Numbered from the stretch's first letter, positions 50,277-59,887 are shown. The stretch: 64,000 bases of DNA from Georgenia daeguensis (GCF_039537705.1 NZ_BAABBA010000016.1:1-64000), one strand, 5' to 3'. Notes: generated by a model from the letters alone, not told the origin. Translations and numbers: made by a program.

Positions 50277-50500
50277 CGACCCCGTGCCGGACGACGCCGC
50301 CGGTGCGACGCCTGGCGGCCGCGCCAGACCGGCCGGGCACCCTTCTATGAAGAGTCGATGAAGTTCGGGGACGTGGCTGGCGGTGCTCGAGCGAACCTTG
50401 TTGACTCGAGAGCGCACCCGGGAGCCGACCCGCGCTCGGTCGCGCCCGACGAACCCGGTCCCACCGGCGCAGCCGATGAGACCCCGATCAAGAAGGACCT
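50277..50500. other. Upstream region of DUF305 gene
   Basis: 224 bp. No clear promoter match or palindrome was found; nothing gene-like apart from the ends. Confidence 0.5.
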
Positions 50501-51145
50501 ATGACTCTCAAGAACCGTCTGCTGACCCTTGGTGGCGCCGTCACCCTCGCCCTGACCCTGGCCGCGTGCGGCGGCGGCACCGAGGAGGCGGGCGATCCGG
50601 TCGCGGAGACGACGACGGCGACCGCGGGCACGACCGCGACGTCGTCGGGCGCCCCGGCCGACGGTGAGGTTGACGCCGCGCACAACGACGCCGACACGAT
50701 GTTCGCGCAGATGATGATCGTCCACCACGAGGGTGCCATCGAGATGGCCGACCTGGCGGTGGAGAAGGCCGGGTCGGAGGAGGTCCGGACCCTCGCGGAG
50801 GGCATCTCCGCAGCGCAGGGCCCTGAGATCGAGCAGATGACGTCCTGGCTGGAGGCCTGGGGCGAGGACTCCGCGCCCATGGGCGGCATGGAGGGCCACG
50901 GCGGCATGGACATGGAGGGCATGAGCCAGGAGGAGGCCATGGCCGAGCTCGAGGGTCTTTCCGGCGCCGAGTTCGACCAGCGCTTCCTCGAGCTGATGAT
51001 CGCCCACCACCAGGGCGCGGTCGAGATGTCCGAGACGGAGCTGGCCGACGGCGAGAACCCGCAGGCCCTGGAGCTGGCCCAGAAGATCATCGACGACCAG
51101 CAGGCCGAGATCGCCGAGATGGAGCAGATGCTGGAGAGCCTCTGA
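50501..51145 (+). CDS. DUF305 lipoprotein (copper-associated)
   Basis: 214-aa lipoprotein; lipobox LTLAAC at about residues 18-23, then a Thr/Ala-rich linker. The DUF305 core has two HH motifs, 'MIVHHEGAIEMADLAVEKA' and 'MIAHHQGAVEMSETELADG', separated by a Met/Gly/His-rich insert (MGGMEGHGGMDMEGMSQEE) that could bind Cu(I). DUF305 proteins are frequent in copper and metal-resistance clusters. AAGAAGGACC precedes the ATG. Confidence 0.92.
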   Translation: MTLKNRLLTLGGAVTLALTLAACGGGTEEAGDPVAETTTATAGTTATSSGAPADGEVDAAHNDADTMFAQMMIVHHEGAIEMADLAVEKAGSEEVRTLAEGISAAQGPEIEQMTSWLEAWGEDSAPMGGMEGHGGMDMEGMSQEEAMAELEGLSGAEFDQRFLELMIAHHQGAVEMSETELADGENPQALELAQKIIDDQQAEIAEMEQMLESL

Positions 51146-51177
51146 CGGCTGACGGCGTCGCGGACGAAGATGGAGCG

Positions 51178-51903
51178 ATGACGGAGACCTCGGCCGGCCC
51201 GCGGGGAGCGACCCGGGTCCTGGTCGTCGACGACGAGGCGCCGCTGGCTCAGGTGGTGGCCAGCTACCTGCGGCGCGACGGCTTCGACGTCCGCGTCACG
51301 GGCGACGGTCGGGAGGCCGTCGAGCTGGCCCGCGAGTGGGACCCCGGCGTGATGGTGCTGGACCTGGGGCTGCCCGGGACGGACGGGATCGAGGTGTGCC
51401 GCGCCGTCCGCACCTTCTCGGACTGCTACATCGTGATGCTGACCGCCCGCACCGAGGAGGTCGACAAGCTGGTCGGGCTCTCGGTGGGGGCGGACGACTA
51501 CGTCACCAAACCCTTCAGTCCGCGCGAGCTGATGGCGCGGGTCCGGGCGATGCTGCGCCGGCCGAGGCAGCCGGTCGACGCCGCGCGCGACGTCCCGGAG
51601 CCCCTGTCGTTCGGCAGCCTCACCCTCGACGTCGGCGGCCGGGAGGTGCACGTCGACGGCTCGCCGGTGGAGCTCACCCGCACCGAGTTCGACGTCCTCG
51701 CCGCCCTGGCGACGAACCCGCGGATGGTCTTCAGCCGCCACCAGCTCGTGGAGGCGGTCTGGGGCCCCGGCTGGGTCGGCGACGAGCACCTCGTGGACGT
51801 CCACATCGGGCACGTGCGCCGCAAGCTCGGGGACCCGCCCGCGGAGCCCAGGTTCATCAGGACGGTCCGGGGCGTCGGCTACCGGATGGGCACGGGCGAG
51901 TGA
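51178..51903 (+). CDS. OmpR/PhoB-family response regulator
   Basis: 241-aa regulator. Receiver domain (about 13-125) with the acidic pocket VVDDE at 16-20, phosphoacceptor Asp62 (LDLGLPG) and Lys in DDYVTKPFS. The winged-helix DNA-binding domain (about 145-240) has 'LTRTEFDVLAALATNPRMVFSRHQLVEAVWG'. It starts 32 bases after the DUF305 gene, and its stop overlaps the kinase start (GTGA). Probably it controls the DUF305/thiol genes and senses copper or envelope stress. Confidence 0.95.
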   Translation: MTETSAGPRGATRVLVVDDEAPLAQVVASYLRRDGFDVRVTGDGREAVELAREWDPGVMVLDLGLPGTDGIEVCRAVRTFSDCYIVMLTARTEEVDKLVGLSVGADDYVTKPFSPRELMARVRAMLRRPRQPVDAARDVPEPLSFGSLTLDVGGREVHVDGSPVELTRTEFDVLAALATNPRMVFSRHQLVEAVWGPGWVGDEHLVDVHIGHVRRKLGDPPAEPRFIRTVRGVGYRMGTGE

Positions 51904-53033
51904 GGCCGCTGAGCCGCTGGGGGCTCGGCGCGCGGCTGCTCGCGGCGATCATCGCGGTCGTGCTCGTCGCGGCCTCGACCGCGCTCGCGATCGCCGTCGT
52001 CATCGGCCCCGTGCTGTTCCACGACCACCTGCTCCTGGCCGGCGGGGAGGACAACGTCGTCGAGCACGCGGAGAGGGCCTTCGACGACGCCTCCGCGATC
52101 TCGCTCTCCCTCGCTCTCCTCGCAGGGCTCGCCACGTCCGTGGTCGTCAGCGTCTTCCTGACCCGGCGGATCGCGCGGTCGCTCGGGAGCGTCCGCCAGG
52201 CAGCCGGTCGCGTGGCCGACGGTGACTACGCCGTCCGGGTGCCCGAGGTCGGCATGGGGGCGGAGTTCGACGATCTCGCGCGAGCCTTCAACACCATGGC
52301 CACGGACCTGGAGCGGATCGAGCAGACCCGCACCCGGCTGCTGGCTGACCTGGCCCACGAGATGCGCACGCCGGTGGCGACCCTGGACGCCTACCTCGAG
52401 GCGATCCAGGACGGGTTCGAGCGCGCCGACGCCGGCACGCTGGTCATGATGCGTGAGCAGGTCGGCCGTCTCGCCCGCCTCGCGGAGGACATCAGCCTGG
52501 TCACGACGGCGGAGGAGGGGCGGCTGAGCATGCGCCGGGAACCCGTCGAGGTGGGTGAGCTCGTCAGTGCCGCCGTCACCCAGGCGGGCGCGCGCTACGC
52601 CGCCGAGGGGGTCGAGCTCACGGTCCGTGCGCCCGACGACGCCCGGCGCACGGTCCTGATGGCCGACCCGGACCGGCTGGGCCAGCTCCTGACGAACCTG
52701 CTCGACAACGCCCTGCGCCACACCCCCACCGGGGGGCGGGTGGAGGCCGGCGCGGAGCGCGCGGGCGGCGTCGTCCGGCTGCGGGTCGCCGACACCGGGA
52801 CGGGGATCGCCGCCGAGCACCTGTCCCACGTGTTCGAACGGTTCTACCGCGCGGACTCCGCCCGTGACCGCGCGCACGGGGGGTCCGGCGTGGGCCTCGC
52901 GATCGTGCGGTCCATCGCACGCGCCCACGGCGGCCGGGTGACGGTCGAGAGCGAGGGGGCCGGCCGTGGTGCGGTCTTCACCGTGGAACTGCCCGTCAGA
53001 AACCCCGCGAACGCCTCTCGTCGGCGTGACTGA
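51900..53033 (+). CDS. Sensor histidine kinase
   Basis: 377-aa kinase with two transmembrane helices (about 12-40 and 65-88), a HAMP linker (about 90-140), dimerisation domain with LADLAHEMRTP (His153), and the ATPase domain: 'NLLDNALRHT' (N-box), 'VADTGTGIAAEH' (G1), 'GGSGVGLAIVRSIA' (G2). The extracellular loop is very short (about 25 residues), so the input may be membrane-proximal. It pairs with the regulator just upstream. Confidence 0.95.
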   Translation: MRPLSRWGLGARLLAAIIAVVLVAASTALAIAVVIGPVLFHDHLLLAGGEDNVVEHAERAFDDASAISLSLALLAGLATSVVVSVFLTRRIARSLGSVRQAAGRVADGDYAVRVPEVGMGAEFDDLARAFNTMATDLERIEQTRTRLLADLAHEMRTPVATLDAYLEAIQDGFERADAGTLVMMREQVGRLARLAEDISLVTTAEEGRLSMRREPVEVGELVSAAVTQAGARYAAEGVELTVRAPDDARRTVLMADPDRLGQLLTNLLDNALRHTPTGGRVEAGAERAGGVVRLRVADTGTGIAAEHLSHVFERFYRADSARDRAHGGSGVGLAIVRSIARAHGGRVTVESEGAGRGAVFTVELPVRNPANASRRRD

Positions 53034-53150
53034 CTCGCACCGTCGCGTCGCCCTCGCCCTCGCGTCGCCCTCACCGGCGCGGTCCTCCTCGCGCCGCCCT
53101 CCGCCACCGTCACGGGCCGGCGGGCAGGGCGTCGCGGCGTAGCCCGGTAC

Positions 53151-54569
53151 CTACATGTCCTCGAGCTGGCGGCCCCTCGTCTCCGGCACGAACCTCAGCA
53201 CGAAGAAGAAGGAGAGCAGCGCGCAGGCCGTGTAGAAGCCGTACGCGAACGACAGCCCGATCTCCGCCATCTTGGGGAAGGACGTCGAGATCGCGAAGTT
53301 CGCCAGCCACTGCGCGGCGGCCGCGAGCCCCAGCGCGGTGCCCCGGATCCGGTTGTTGAACATCTCGCCGAGCAGCACCCACACCGCCGGCCCCCAGGAC
53401 ATCCCGAAGAAGACGACGAAGCCGTTGGCGGCGAGCAGGGCGATCACCCCCTGGGTGTCGCCGAGCACCGGCTCGAGCACGCCTTGCGCGTTCTCCACGA
53501 GGTCCGCGGTGCCGAACACGACGGCGAGGAGGCCGAGCGTCACGAACATGCCCGCCGAGCCGATGAGCAGGAGCTTGCGGCGGCCGATGCGGTCGATGAG
53601 CGCGATGGCGACCACCGTCACCACGATGTTCGTCACCGACGTGATGACCGTCTGCGTGAGGGCGTCAGCCTCGGTGAACCCCACCGACTGCCACAGCGTG
53701 GAGGAGTAGTAGAAGATCACGTTGATGCCCACGAACTGCTGGAACACGGACAGGGCGATGCCGATCCAGACGATGGGCAGCAGGCCGCCCCCGCCGGGCT
53801 TGCGCAGGTCGGCGAACGAGGTCCGGCGCTCCTCCCGGAGCGTTCGGCGGATCTCCTCGATCCGCTCGCGCACTCCGGTGGTGAGGACCTGGCTGAGCAC
53901 GGCGTGCGCCTGCTCGTGCTGCCCCTTGGCCACGAGGTAGCGCGGCGACTCCGGGATCTGCAGGGACAGCACCCCGTAGGCGACGGCGGGCACCAGCTCG
54001 GCCCAGAACATCCAGCGCCACGCCTCCTGGCCGAGCCAGAGCTCCTCCGCCGCCCCGCCGGCGACGCCGGCGAGGAACGCGTCGGAGAGGAGGGCGACGA
54101 AGATGCCGGTGACGATCGCCAGCTGCTGCAGCGACCCGAGTCGTCCCCGCACCGCTGCCGGCGAGATCTCCGCGATGTACGCCGGCGCGATGACCGAGGC
54201 GGCCCCGACGCCGAGGCCGCCGACCACGCGCCACACGATGAGGTCCCAGGGGCCGAACGCGATGCCGGAGCCGAGCGCGCTGACGCTGAACAGGACGGCG
54301 GCGAGCACCATGACCCGGATGCGCCCCCAGCGGTCGGCCAGCCGCCCGGCGAGGTAGGCGCCGACGATGCACCCCAGCAGGGCGGAGGAGACGACGAAGC
54401 CCGTCAGCCCCGCGCCCATCCCGAACTGCTCGCGGACCGCGACGACCGTGCCGTTGATCACCGCGGTGTCGAAGCCGAAGAGGAACCCGCCCAGGGCCGC
54501 GACGGCGGCCAGCAGCACCACCCTGCCGGTGTTGAACTCCTCGCGGACACCGATCGTCTCGCCGGCCAT
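53151..54569 (-). CDS. MFS sugar transporter (sugar porter family)
   Basis: 472-aa, twelve-helix transporter. Sugar-porter signatures: 'GFLFGFDTAVINGTV' near residue 28, GRLADRWGRIRVM, 'IPESPRYLVAKGQ', 'QQFVGINVIFYYSSTLW', and the final PETRGRQLE. It resembles the xylose/glucose:H+ branch; the substrate is uncertain. GAGGAGGCTGACC precedes the ATG. It converges on the histidine kinase gene and is probably monocistronic. Confidence 0.93.
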   Translation of the reverse strand: MAGETIGVREEFNTGRVVLLAAVAALGGFLFGFDTAVINGTVVAVREQFGMGAGLTGFVVSSALLGCIVGAYLAGRLADRWGRIRVMVLAAVLFSVSALGSGIAFGPWDLIVWRVVGGLGVGAASVIAPAYIAEISPAAVRGRLGSLQQLAIVTGIFVALLSDAFLAGVAGGAAEELWLGQEAWRWMFWAELVPAVAYGVLSLQIPESPRYLVAKGQHEQAHAVLSQVLTTGVRERIEEIRRTLREERRTSFADLRKPGGGGLLPIVWIGIALSVFQQFVGINVIFYYSSTLWQSVGFTEADALTQTVITSVTNIVVTVVAIALIDRIGRRKLLLIGSAGMFVTLGLLAVVFGTADLVENAQGVLEPVLGDTQGVIALLAANGFVVFFGMSWGPAVWVLLGEMFNNRIRGTALGLAAAAQWLANFAISTSFPKMAEIGLSFAYGFYTACALLSFFFVLRFVPETRGRQLEDM

Positions 54570-54748
54570 GGTCAGCCTCCTCGCTGGACGGAGCGATGCA
54601 GTGGTCTATCACGTGCAGGCGCGCCCCGCGCGGCGAAGCCCGGTCTCGCGCACGGCGGCGTGACCCGATCGAGACCCGGGGACGGCAGCACCGGTGAGAC
54701 ACTCAGGCAGCGGCGCGACGGTGCGCCGCACGCTCGGAGGAGGCGGTC

Positions 54749-55675
54749 ATGACGCTGCCCACGCCGGCCCTGCCCGGCCACCCGCACCGGCCCGGCTCGG
54801 GCCGGAGGTCCTGGTCCGTCTCCGCCGTCGCCGCGCTCGCCCTGGTGACCGGCTGCGGGGGCGGCGCCGGGCCGACCCCGGACCCGGGGACGACGGCGCC
54901 CCCGACCGCGCCGAGCCCCACCGCCGCGCCGACCTCGACCCCCGCGCCCACGGCGACGTCCGAGGAGCCGGCCCCCTCCGAGGTGGCTGTCTACTACCTC
55001 GTCGACACCCGCACGGGGTTCCGGCTCGCGCGCGAGCTCCGGGAGGTCGCCGGCGACCCGCTGGTGGGCGCCGTGGAGGCGATGATCGAGGGACCCACGG
55101 ACCCCGACTACGCCACGACGTGGAACCCGGGCACCGAGGTGCTCTCGGTCGAGCAGGACCAGGGGACGATCACGGTCGACCTCTCCGAGGACGCGCGCAC
55201 CGCGAACGCGGGCTCGGAGGCCGCGGCCCTGATGGTTCAGCAGCTCGTGCACACCGTCGTCGAGGCGGCCGGGCAGGACGCGTCCGTCCAGCTGCTGATC
55301 GACGGCGAGCCGGCCGGCGAGCTCTGGGGCGTCCTGACGTGGGACGAGCCAGTCGCGCCCGCGGACCCGGCGGAGGTGCGCGTCCTGGTCCAGATCGACC
55401 GGCCCGTCGAGGGCGCCGAGGTGACCTCCCCGGTCACCGTCAGCGGCGAGGCGAACGCGTTCGAGGCGAACGTGCCCTGGCGGGTCCTGACGCCCGAGGG
55501 TGCCGCGGTGGCCTCCGGCTTCACGATGACGACCGCGGGGCAGGAGTTCGCTCCCTTCTCCTTCGAGGTGGAGCTCGAGCCCGGCAGCTACGTCGTCGAG
55601 ATCTCCGAGGACGATCCGTCCGGCGGCGCGGGCGGGACGCCCATGACGGACACCCGCTCGATCACCGTCCGCTGA
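54749..55675 (+). CDS. GerMN-Gmad2 lipoprotein
   Basis: 308-aa lipoprotein: signal with lipobox LALVTGC, a Pro/Thr-rich linker (about 40-75), a GerMN domain (about 80-185: 'VAVYYLVDTRTGFRLARELREV ... GTITVDLS'), and a C-terminal Gmad2 immunoglobulin-like domain (about 205-305: 'RVLVQIDRPVEGAEVTSPVTVSGEANAFEANVPWRVL'). In non-sporulating actinobacteria such proteins are cell-envelope proteins of unknown role. CGGAGGAGG precedes the ATG. Confidence 0.9.
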   Translation: MTLPTPALPGHPHRPGSGRRSWSVSAVAALALVTGCGGGAGPTPDPGTTAPPTAPSPTAAPTSTPAPTATSEEPAPSEVAVYYLVDTRTGFRLARELREVAGDPLVGAVEAMIEGPTDPDYATTWNPGTEVLSVEQDQGTITVDLSEDARTANAGSEAAALMVQQLVHTVVEAAGQDASVQLLIDGEPAGELWGVLTWDEPVAPADPAEVRVLVQIDRPVEGAEVTSPVTVSGEANAFEANVPWRVLTPEGAAVASGFTMTTAGQEFAPFSFEVELEPGSYVVEISEDDPSGGAGGTPMTDTRSITVR

Positions 55676-55726
55676 TCACGTATCGCACCATGTGCCCTGC
55701 CCGGACGGCCGGTCCGGGGGCGCGGT

Positions 55727-56512
55727 TCACGGTCCTGCCGGACCGCGGACGGCGTAGCGCAGCCGGAGCCGTCCGCCGCCCGGCTCCTCCACCGAGATGA
55801 GGTCCAGCCGCACCGGCCACTCGCCGGGGCGGAGCGGCGGGGCGTCGAAGAGGGACGGCGTGCCGCGGCCGCCGATCGCGGCAGGCAGCACCTCCAGGTC
55901 CACCTCGTCGACGAGCCCCGCGCGCAGGAGGGCACCGCCCAGGCGGCCCCCGCCAGTGCTCACCACCGTCCGCACGCCCAGGCGCCGCGCGAGCACGCCG
56001 AGCGCCCGCGCCAGGTCCACCCGGGGCCCGCCCACCACGAGGTAGGGGATCCCTTGGTCGCGCAGCCGTGCCAGGTGCGCGCCCGGCGCGGCGCGGCTGG
56101 TCAGCACGAGCGCGTGCCACCCCGCCCAGCCGGGCTCGGACAGCTCGGCGTACCGCAGATCGACCCGGCCCCGCCCGTCGACGACGGTGAACCAGCGCCG
56201 ACCGGGAACGTCCACCACCGCAGCGGGGAGGAAGGCGTCGTCGGCGTCGGCGGCGCTCCCGCCGCGCCCGGGCGCCTCGGGCGGGGCGGACCCGTCCACG
56301 CCGGGCGAGGGCACGAACGAGCCGCTTCCCTCGAGAAGGACGTCCGGGTCGTGGGTACGCCGGACCCAGGCGTACGGGTCCCCGACTCCGGCCGCGACGG
56401 CGTCCCAGCGGGCGTCACCGGCCAGCAGGCTCACGCCCGGCGCGATCGTCAGGCGCCCGTCGACCGAGACGACGTTGTGCGTGACGACCCTGGGCGCCCT
56501 CATGTTTCCCAT
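55727..56512 (-). CDS. RibD C-terminal-like (dihydrofolate-reductase-fold) reductase
   Basis: 261-aa enzyme of the RibD_C/YwjB type. 'VVTHNVVSVDGRLTIAPG' at the N-terminus and 'VVSTGGGRLGGALLRAGLVDEVDLEVLPAAIGGRGTPSLF' in the C-terminal half are family signatures; the latter is the NADPH-binding region. True RibD also has a deaminase domain, which is absent. Its substrate is not known. Two starts are possible (56512 and 56503). Confidence 0.87.
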   Translation of the reverse strand: MGNMRAPRVVTHNVVSVDGRLTIAPGVSLLAGDARWDAVAAGVGDPYAWVRRTHDPDVLLEGSGSFVPSPGVDGSAPPEAPGRGGSAADADDAFLPAAVVDVPGRRWFTVVDGRGRVDLRYAELSEPGWAGWHALVLTSRAAPGAHLARLRDQGIPYLVVGGPRVDLARALGVLARRLGVRTVVSTGGGRLGGALLRAGLVDEVDLEVLPAAIGGRGTPSLFDAPPLRPGEWPVRLDLISVEEPGGGRLRLRYAVRGPAGP

Positions 56513-56555
56513 CGTGCGCCGGGCGGCGGGTTGCGGTGCTCGTTACGGTGGGCCG

Positions 56556-57191
56556 ATGCGTCCCCGACCGGCTGCAGGCCGCCCCACGCGCTGGCGCTTC
56601 GCCGGCAGCATCACCGGCCTCGGGACGCGCGAGGGCACCCGCGCCGTGGTCGGGCACTGGCCGGTCTCGCCGTTCGGCCCGTTCGCCGACGTCATGGTCG
56701 AGCGCGCGGACGGGCACCGGCTCCTGCTCGCCCCGGACGACCGCGTGGCGGAGTTCGTGGCCGCCACCTACGTCTTCGACGAGGTCGTGACCGTACCCGT
56801 GACCGTCTCGGTCGGCGGCGCCCGCTACGCCGTCCGTGCCGGACCGCTGGACCTCTGGTTCGTCGTCGGCCGGCGCACCGCGCTCGGCCACCTGCTGCGA
56901 TCCGTCCCCGCCCCGCTGTCCGAGAGCCCGGGCTGGGCACGCCTGACGGACCGCGTCGCCGGCGTCGTGCTGCCCGGCGTGCGCACCCTCGGGACCGCCG
57001 GCGGCGGGCGGCGCGAGTGGTACGCCGCCCGGGACCTCCACCGCGTCGCCGCCGCCCGGCTGCGGTGGGACGGCACCGACCTCGGCGACCTGCGCCCCGT
57101 CGACCCGCCCGCCCGCTTCGGGTTCAGCTCCACCCCCGCCGGACCCAGCCACGTCACCGTGGTGAGCACCGTCGAGACCCCTCGGTCGTAG
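56556..57191 (+). CDS. Conserved hypothetical actinobacterial protein
   Basis: 211-aa soluble protein. It begins 'MRPRPAAGRPTRWRFAGSITGLGTREGTRAVVGHWPVSPFGPFADVMVERADGHRLLLAP' and looks like an actinobacterial protein of unknown function that is mostly beta-strands, with no signal or membrane segment. It is divergent from the RibD-like gene (43 bases between starts). Confidence 0.78.
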   Translation: MRPRPAAGRPTRWRFAGSITGLGTREGTRAVVGHWPVSPFGPFADVMVERADGHRLLLAPDDRVAEFVAATYVFDEVVTVPVTVSVGGARYAVRAGPLDLWFVVGRRTALGHLLRSVPAPLSESPGWARLTDRVAGVVLPGVRTLGTAGGGRREWYAARDLHRVAAARLRWDGTDLGDLRPVDPPARFGFSSTPAGPSHVTVVSTVETPRS

Positions 57192-57228
57192 CGAGCGCCG
57201 GCGGTGCGGCGTGGAGGACGCACGCGCC

Positions 57229-58467
57229 TCAGGCGAAGGCCGACACCCCCGTCAGCGCCCGCCCGACGATGAGCTGGTTGACCTCCTGCGTGCCCTCGTA
57301 GGTGTACATGGCCTCGGCGTCTCCGAACAGCTTGGCCATCTCGTAGTCGGTGGTCATCCCGTTCCCGCCGAGCAGGCCGCGCCCCAGCGCCACCGTCTCG
57401 CGGGCGTGGGCGGTGCACGTGGCCTTGACCAGCGCGGCGTGCCCCATCTCCAGCGACCCCGCGTCCTGCAGCCGCGCCACCTGCACCATGAGGCCGAGCG
57501 ACGACGCGGCGTTGCCGGCCATCCGGGCGAGCGAGTGCTGCACCAGCTGGAAGGCGGCGAGCGGCCGGCCGAACTGCTGGCGGTCGAGTGCGTAGGCGCG
57601 GGCGACGTCGAGCGCGGCGAGCTGCAGGCCCACCGCCTGCCAGCCCACCCAGGCGCGGGAGTGCCGCAGGACGGTGTTGACGGCGGCGAAGCCCACCGCC
57701 CCGGGCAGCCGGTTGCGCTCGGGCACCCGCACGCCGTCGAGAGTCACGTCGGCGTTGGGCATGATGCGCAGGCCGATCTTGTTGCGGATCAGCTCCGCGC
57801 GGAAGCCGGGCCGGCCGGTCTCCACGAGGAAGGCCCCGACCTGGCCGTCGGCCACGTCCCGGGCCCACACCACGGCGAAGTCGGCGACGGTGGCGAGCCC
57901 GATCCACCGCTTGGCGCCGTCGAGCACCCAGTGCGCCCCCTCGCGCCGCGCGGTCGTGGCCAGGCCCCCGGCGACGTCGGAGCCGTGCTCGGGCTCGGTG
58001 AGCGCGAAGGCGCCCAGCAGCTCCATGGTCGCGAGGCGCGGCAGGAGCTCGCGGCGCTGCTCCGGCGAGCCGAGCGCGGCGATCAGGCCGACGACCAGCT
58101 CGTTGTGCACACCCACCACGGTGGACAGCGAGAGGTCGGCGCGGGCGACCTCGGCGTGGACGAGGCCGCGGAACAGCGCGCTCACGGGCTCGAGCTGCAG
58201 GCCGCCGAGGCCGGCCCCGGCCAGGACCGGCAGCAGGTCGGCGGCGAACTCCTCGCGGTTCCAGTACCCGACGGACGGGCGGCGCACCTGGGCCTGCAGG
58301 AGGTCGTGCAGGACGCCCAGGCGGGCGCGCTCGGCGGCGGGGAGCAGCTCGGCGACGCCGAGGAGGTCCAGGTCCGCGAAGGCGCCGGCCGCCCGCGCGG
58401 GCAGGCTGGGCGTGGGTCGGTCGGTGGGCCCGGCGGCGGACGAGGCGCGGGGCAGGGTGTCGGTCAT
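57229..58467 (-). CDS. Acyl-CoA dehydrogenase
   Basis: 412-aa flavoenzyme. It has all three domains: 'FALTEPEHGSDVAG' (FAD/substrate site), 'WVLDGAKRWIGLATVADFAVVWAR', the C-terminal helices with 'GNGMTTDYEMAKLFGDAEAMYTYEGTQEVNQLIVGRAL'; the terminal Glu-Gly-Thr motif holds the catalytic-type Glu (YEGT). It oxidises an unknown acyl-CoA with electrons going to ETF. It is followed upstream on the same strand by an SDR gene (10 bases), forming a beta-oxidation-like pair. Confidence 0.93.
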   Translation of the reverse strand: MTDTLPRASSAAGPTDRPTPSLPARAAGAFADLDLLGVAELLPAAERARLGVLHDLLQAQVRRPSVGYWNREEFAADLLPVLAGAGLGGLQLEPVSALFRGLVHAEVARADLSLSTVVGVHNELVVGLIAALGSPEQRRELLPRLATMELLGAFALTEPEHGSDVAGGLATTARREGAHWVLDGAKRWIGLATVADFAVVWARDVADGQVGAFLVETGRPGFRAELIRNKIGLRIMPNADVTLDGVRVPERNRLPGAVGFAAVNTVLRHSRAWVGWQAVGLQLAALDVARAYALDRQQFGRPLAAFQLVQHSLARMAGNAASSLGLMVQVARLQDAGSLEMGHAALVKATCTAHARETVALGRGLLGGNGMTTDYEMAKLFGDAEAMYTYEGTQEVNQLIVGRALTGVSAFA

Positions 58468-58477
58468 CCTCGCCCCC

Positions 58478-59236
58478 TCAGCGCGGTGCCATGCGCAGGG
58501 CGCCGTCCATGCGGACAGTCTCGCCGTTGAGGTAGTCGTGGTCGACGATCGCGAGCACGAGCTTCGCGTACTCGTCGGGCCGTGCGAGCCGCTGCGGGAA
58601 CGGCACGCCGGCGGCCAGCCGGGCGCGGAACTCCTCGTCGATCTGCCCCATCATCGGGGTGTCCACGAGCCCCGGGGCGATGGTGCAGACCCGGATGCCG
58701 TGCTGCGCGAGGTCCCGCGCGGCGGGCAGCGTCAGGCCGACGACGCCGCCCTTGGAGGCCGCGTACGCCACCTGGCCGACCTGCCCCTCGAAGGCCGCCA
58801 CCGACGCGGTGCTCATGATGACGCCGCGCTGACCCGCGCCATCGGGCTCCGTGGCGGCGATCCGCTCGGCCGCGAGGGCGAGCAGGTGGAACGTGCCCAC
58901 GAGGTTGACGGCGACGACCCTGGCGAACAGGGCGGGGTCGTGGACCCCCTGCTTCCCGAGCAGCCGGGCGGCCGGGGCGATGCCGGCGCAGCTCACCGCG
59001 ACCCGCAGCGGCGCCGGGCCGTCCGCGGCAGTGGCGACGGCGGCGGCGAGCTCCTCGTGGTCGGTCACGTCCGCCGCCAGGTACTCCACGCCGTCGCGCA
59101 GCGTGGCCCGCTCGAGCGCGGCGGGCAGATCGACGGCGAACACGGCGGCTCCGCCCTCGGCCAGGGCGGCCACGGTGGCGGCCCCCATCCCGGAGGCCCC
59201 GCCGGTGACGACGGCGGCACAACCCTGCAGTTCCAT
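58478..59236 (-). CDS. SDR-family dehydrogenase (3-hydroxyacyl-CoA type)
   Basis: 252-aa short-chain dehydrogenase. NAD-binding GGASGMG near residues 12-18, 'NVVGTFHLLALA'-type core, catalytic Ser in MSTASVAAFEG, YAASKGG with Tyr-x3-Lys, and 'TIAPGLVDTPMM'. Sequence is like 17-beta-HSD10/3-hydroxyacyl-CoA dehydrogenase type 2, matching the acyl-CoA dehydrogenase downstream. The start at 59236 gives the typical N-terminus. Confidence 0.92.
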   Translation of the reverse strand: MELQGCAAVVTGGASGMGAATVAALAEGGAAVFAVDLPAALERATLRDGVEYLAADVTDHEELAAAVATAADGPAPLRVAVSCAGIAPAARLLGKQGVHDPALFARVVAVNLVGTFHLLALAAERIAATEPDGAGQRGVIMSTASVAAFEGQVGQVAYAASKGGVVGLTLPAARDLAQHGIRVCTIAPGLVDTPMMGQIDEEFRARLAAGVPFPQRLARPDEYAKLVLAIVDHDYLNGETVRMDGALRMAPR

Positions 59237-59499
59237 CCCTTGACGCTCCTTCGCATCACGTGCCGGGGGATCGCCCCGCACGCCGGTTCGGGCACGGCGT
59301 CGGGGCGGGAGCTTGTCGTCCCCGGTTCGTGGCCTGGCCCCGTCGCCGTCCCCCACCGTACCCGGGACCGCCCACGCCCGATATGGGTATGTTCCGACGA
59401 CCGTCGCGGCCCACGGGCGCGCGGCCGCGCCGTCGGCCGGAACCCTTGCCGGGCCAGGCGGACCTCCGTAGCGTGGTCCGCACGACGGAAGGGACGACG

Positions 59500-59862
59500 A
59501 TGTCCGGAGAGCTGGCCTTTTTCGAGCTCGGCGTCGGAGACGCCGCCCGGGGCCGGAGGTTCTACGAGTCGCTGTTCGGCTGGACGTTCTCGCCCGGCCC
59601 CTCAGGCGGTGACGGCGGCCTGATCACCACGCCCGACGTGCCGGGCGGCATCCACGGCGGCGACGCGGGCGCCTCCCCGTACCTGTTCTTCAGGGTGGAC
59701 GACATCGACGTGGCCGTCGGGAGGGTCCGTGATCTCGGCGGGTCGGTGGACGGCACCGACCTCGAGGGGGACGAGGAGGTGCGCGGCACGTACGGCCGCT
59801 TCGTGCTGTGCCGGGACGACCAGGGCTCACCGTTCGGGCTCTACCAGGAGCCGGCCGGCTAG
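59500..59862 (+). CDS. VOC-family (glyoxalase/bleomycin-resistance) protein
   Basis: 120-aa vicinal-oxygen-chelate protein with one VOC module: 'LAFFELGVGDAARGRRFYESLFGWTF', then 'PYLFFRVDDIDVAVGRVRDLGGSVDGT' and the end 'RDDQGSPFGLYQ'. Two metal ligands of the first strand are likely missing (Glu instead of His at the first position), so an enzyme function is not assured. ATG at 59500 with GGAAGGG upstream. Frame open further upstream. Confidence 0.87.
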   Translation: MSGELAFFELGVGDAARGRRFYESLFGWTFSPGPSGGDGGLITTPDVPGGIHGGDAGASPYLFFRVDDIDVAVGRVRDLGGSVDGTDLEGDEEVRGTYGRFVLCRDDQGSPFGLYQEPAG

Positions 59863-59887
59863 TCACCCGTGGGGAGGGGACGGAGCC

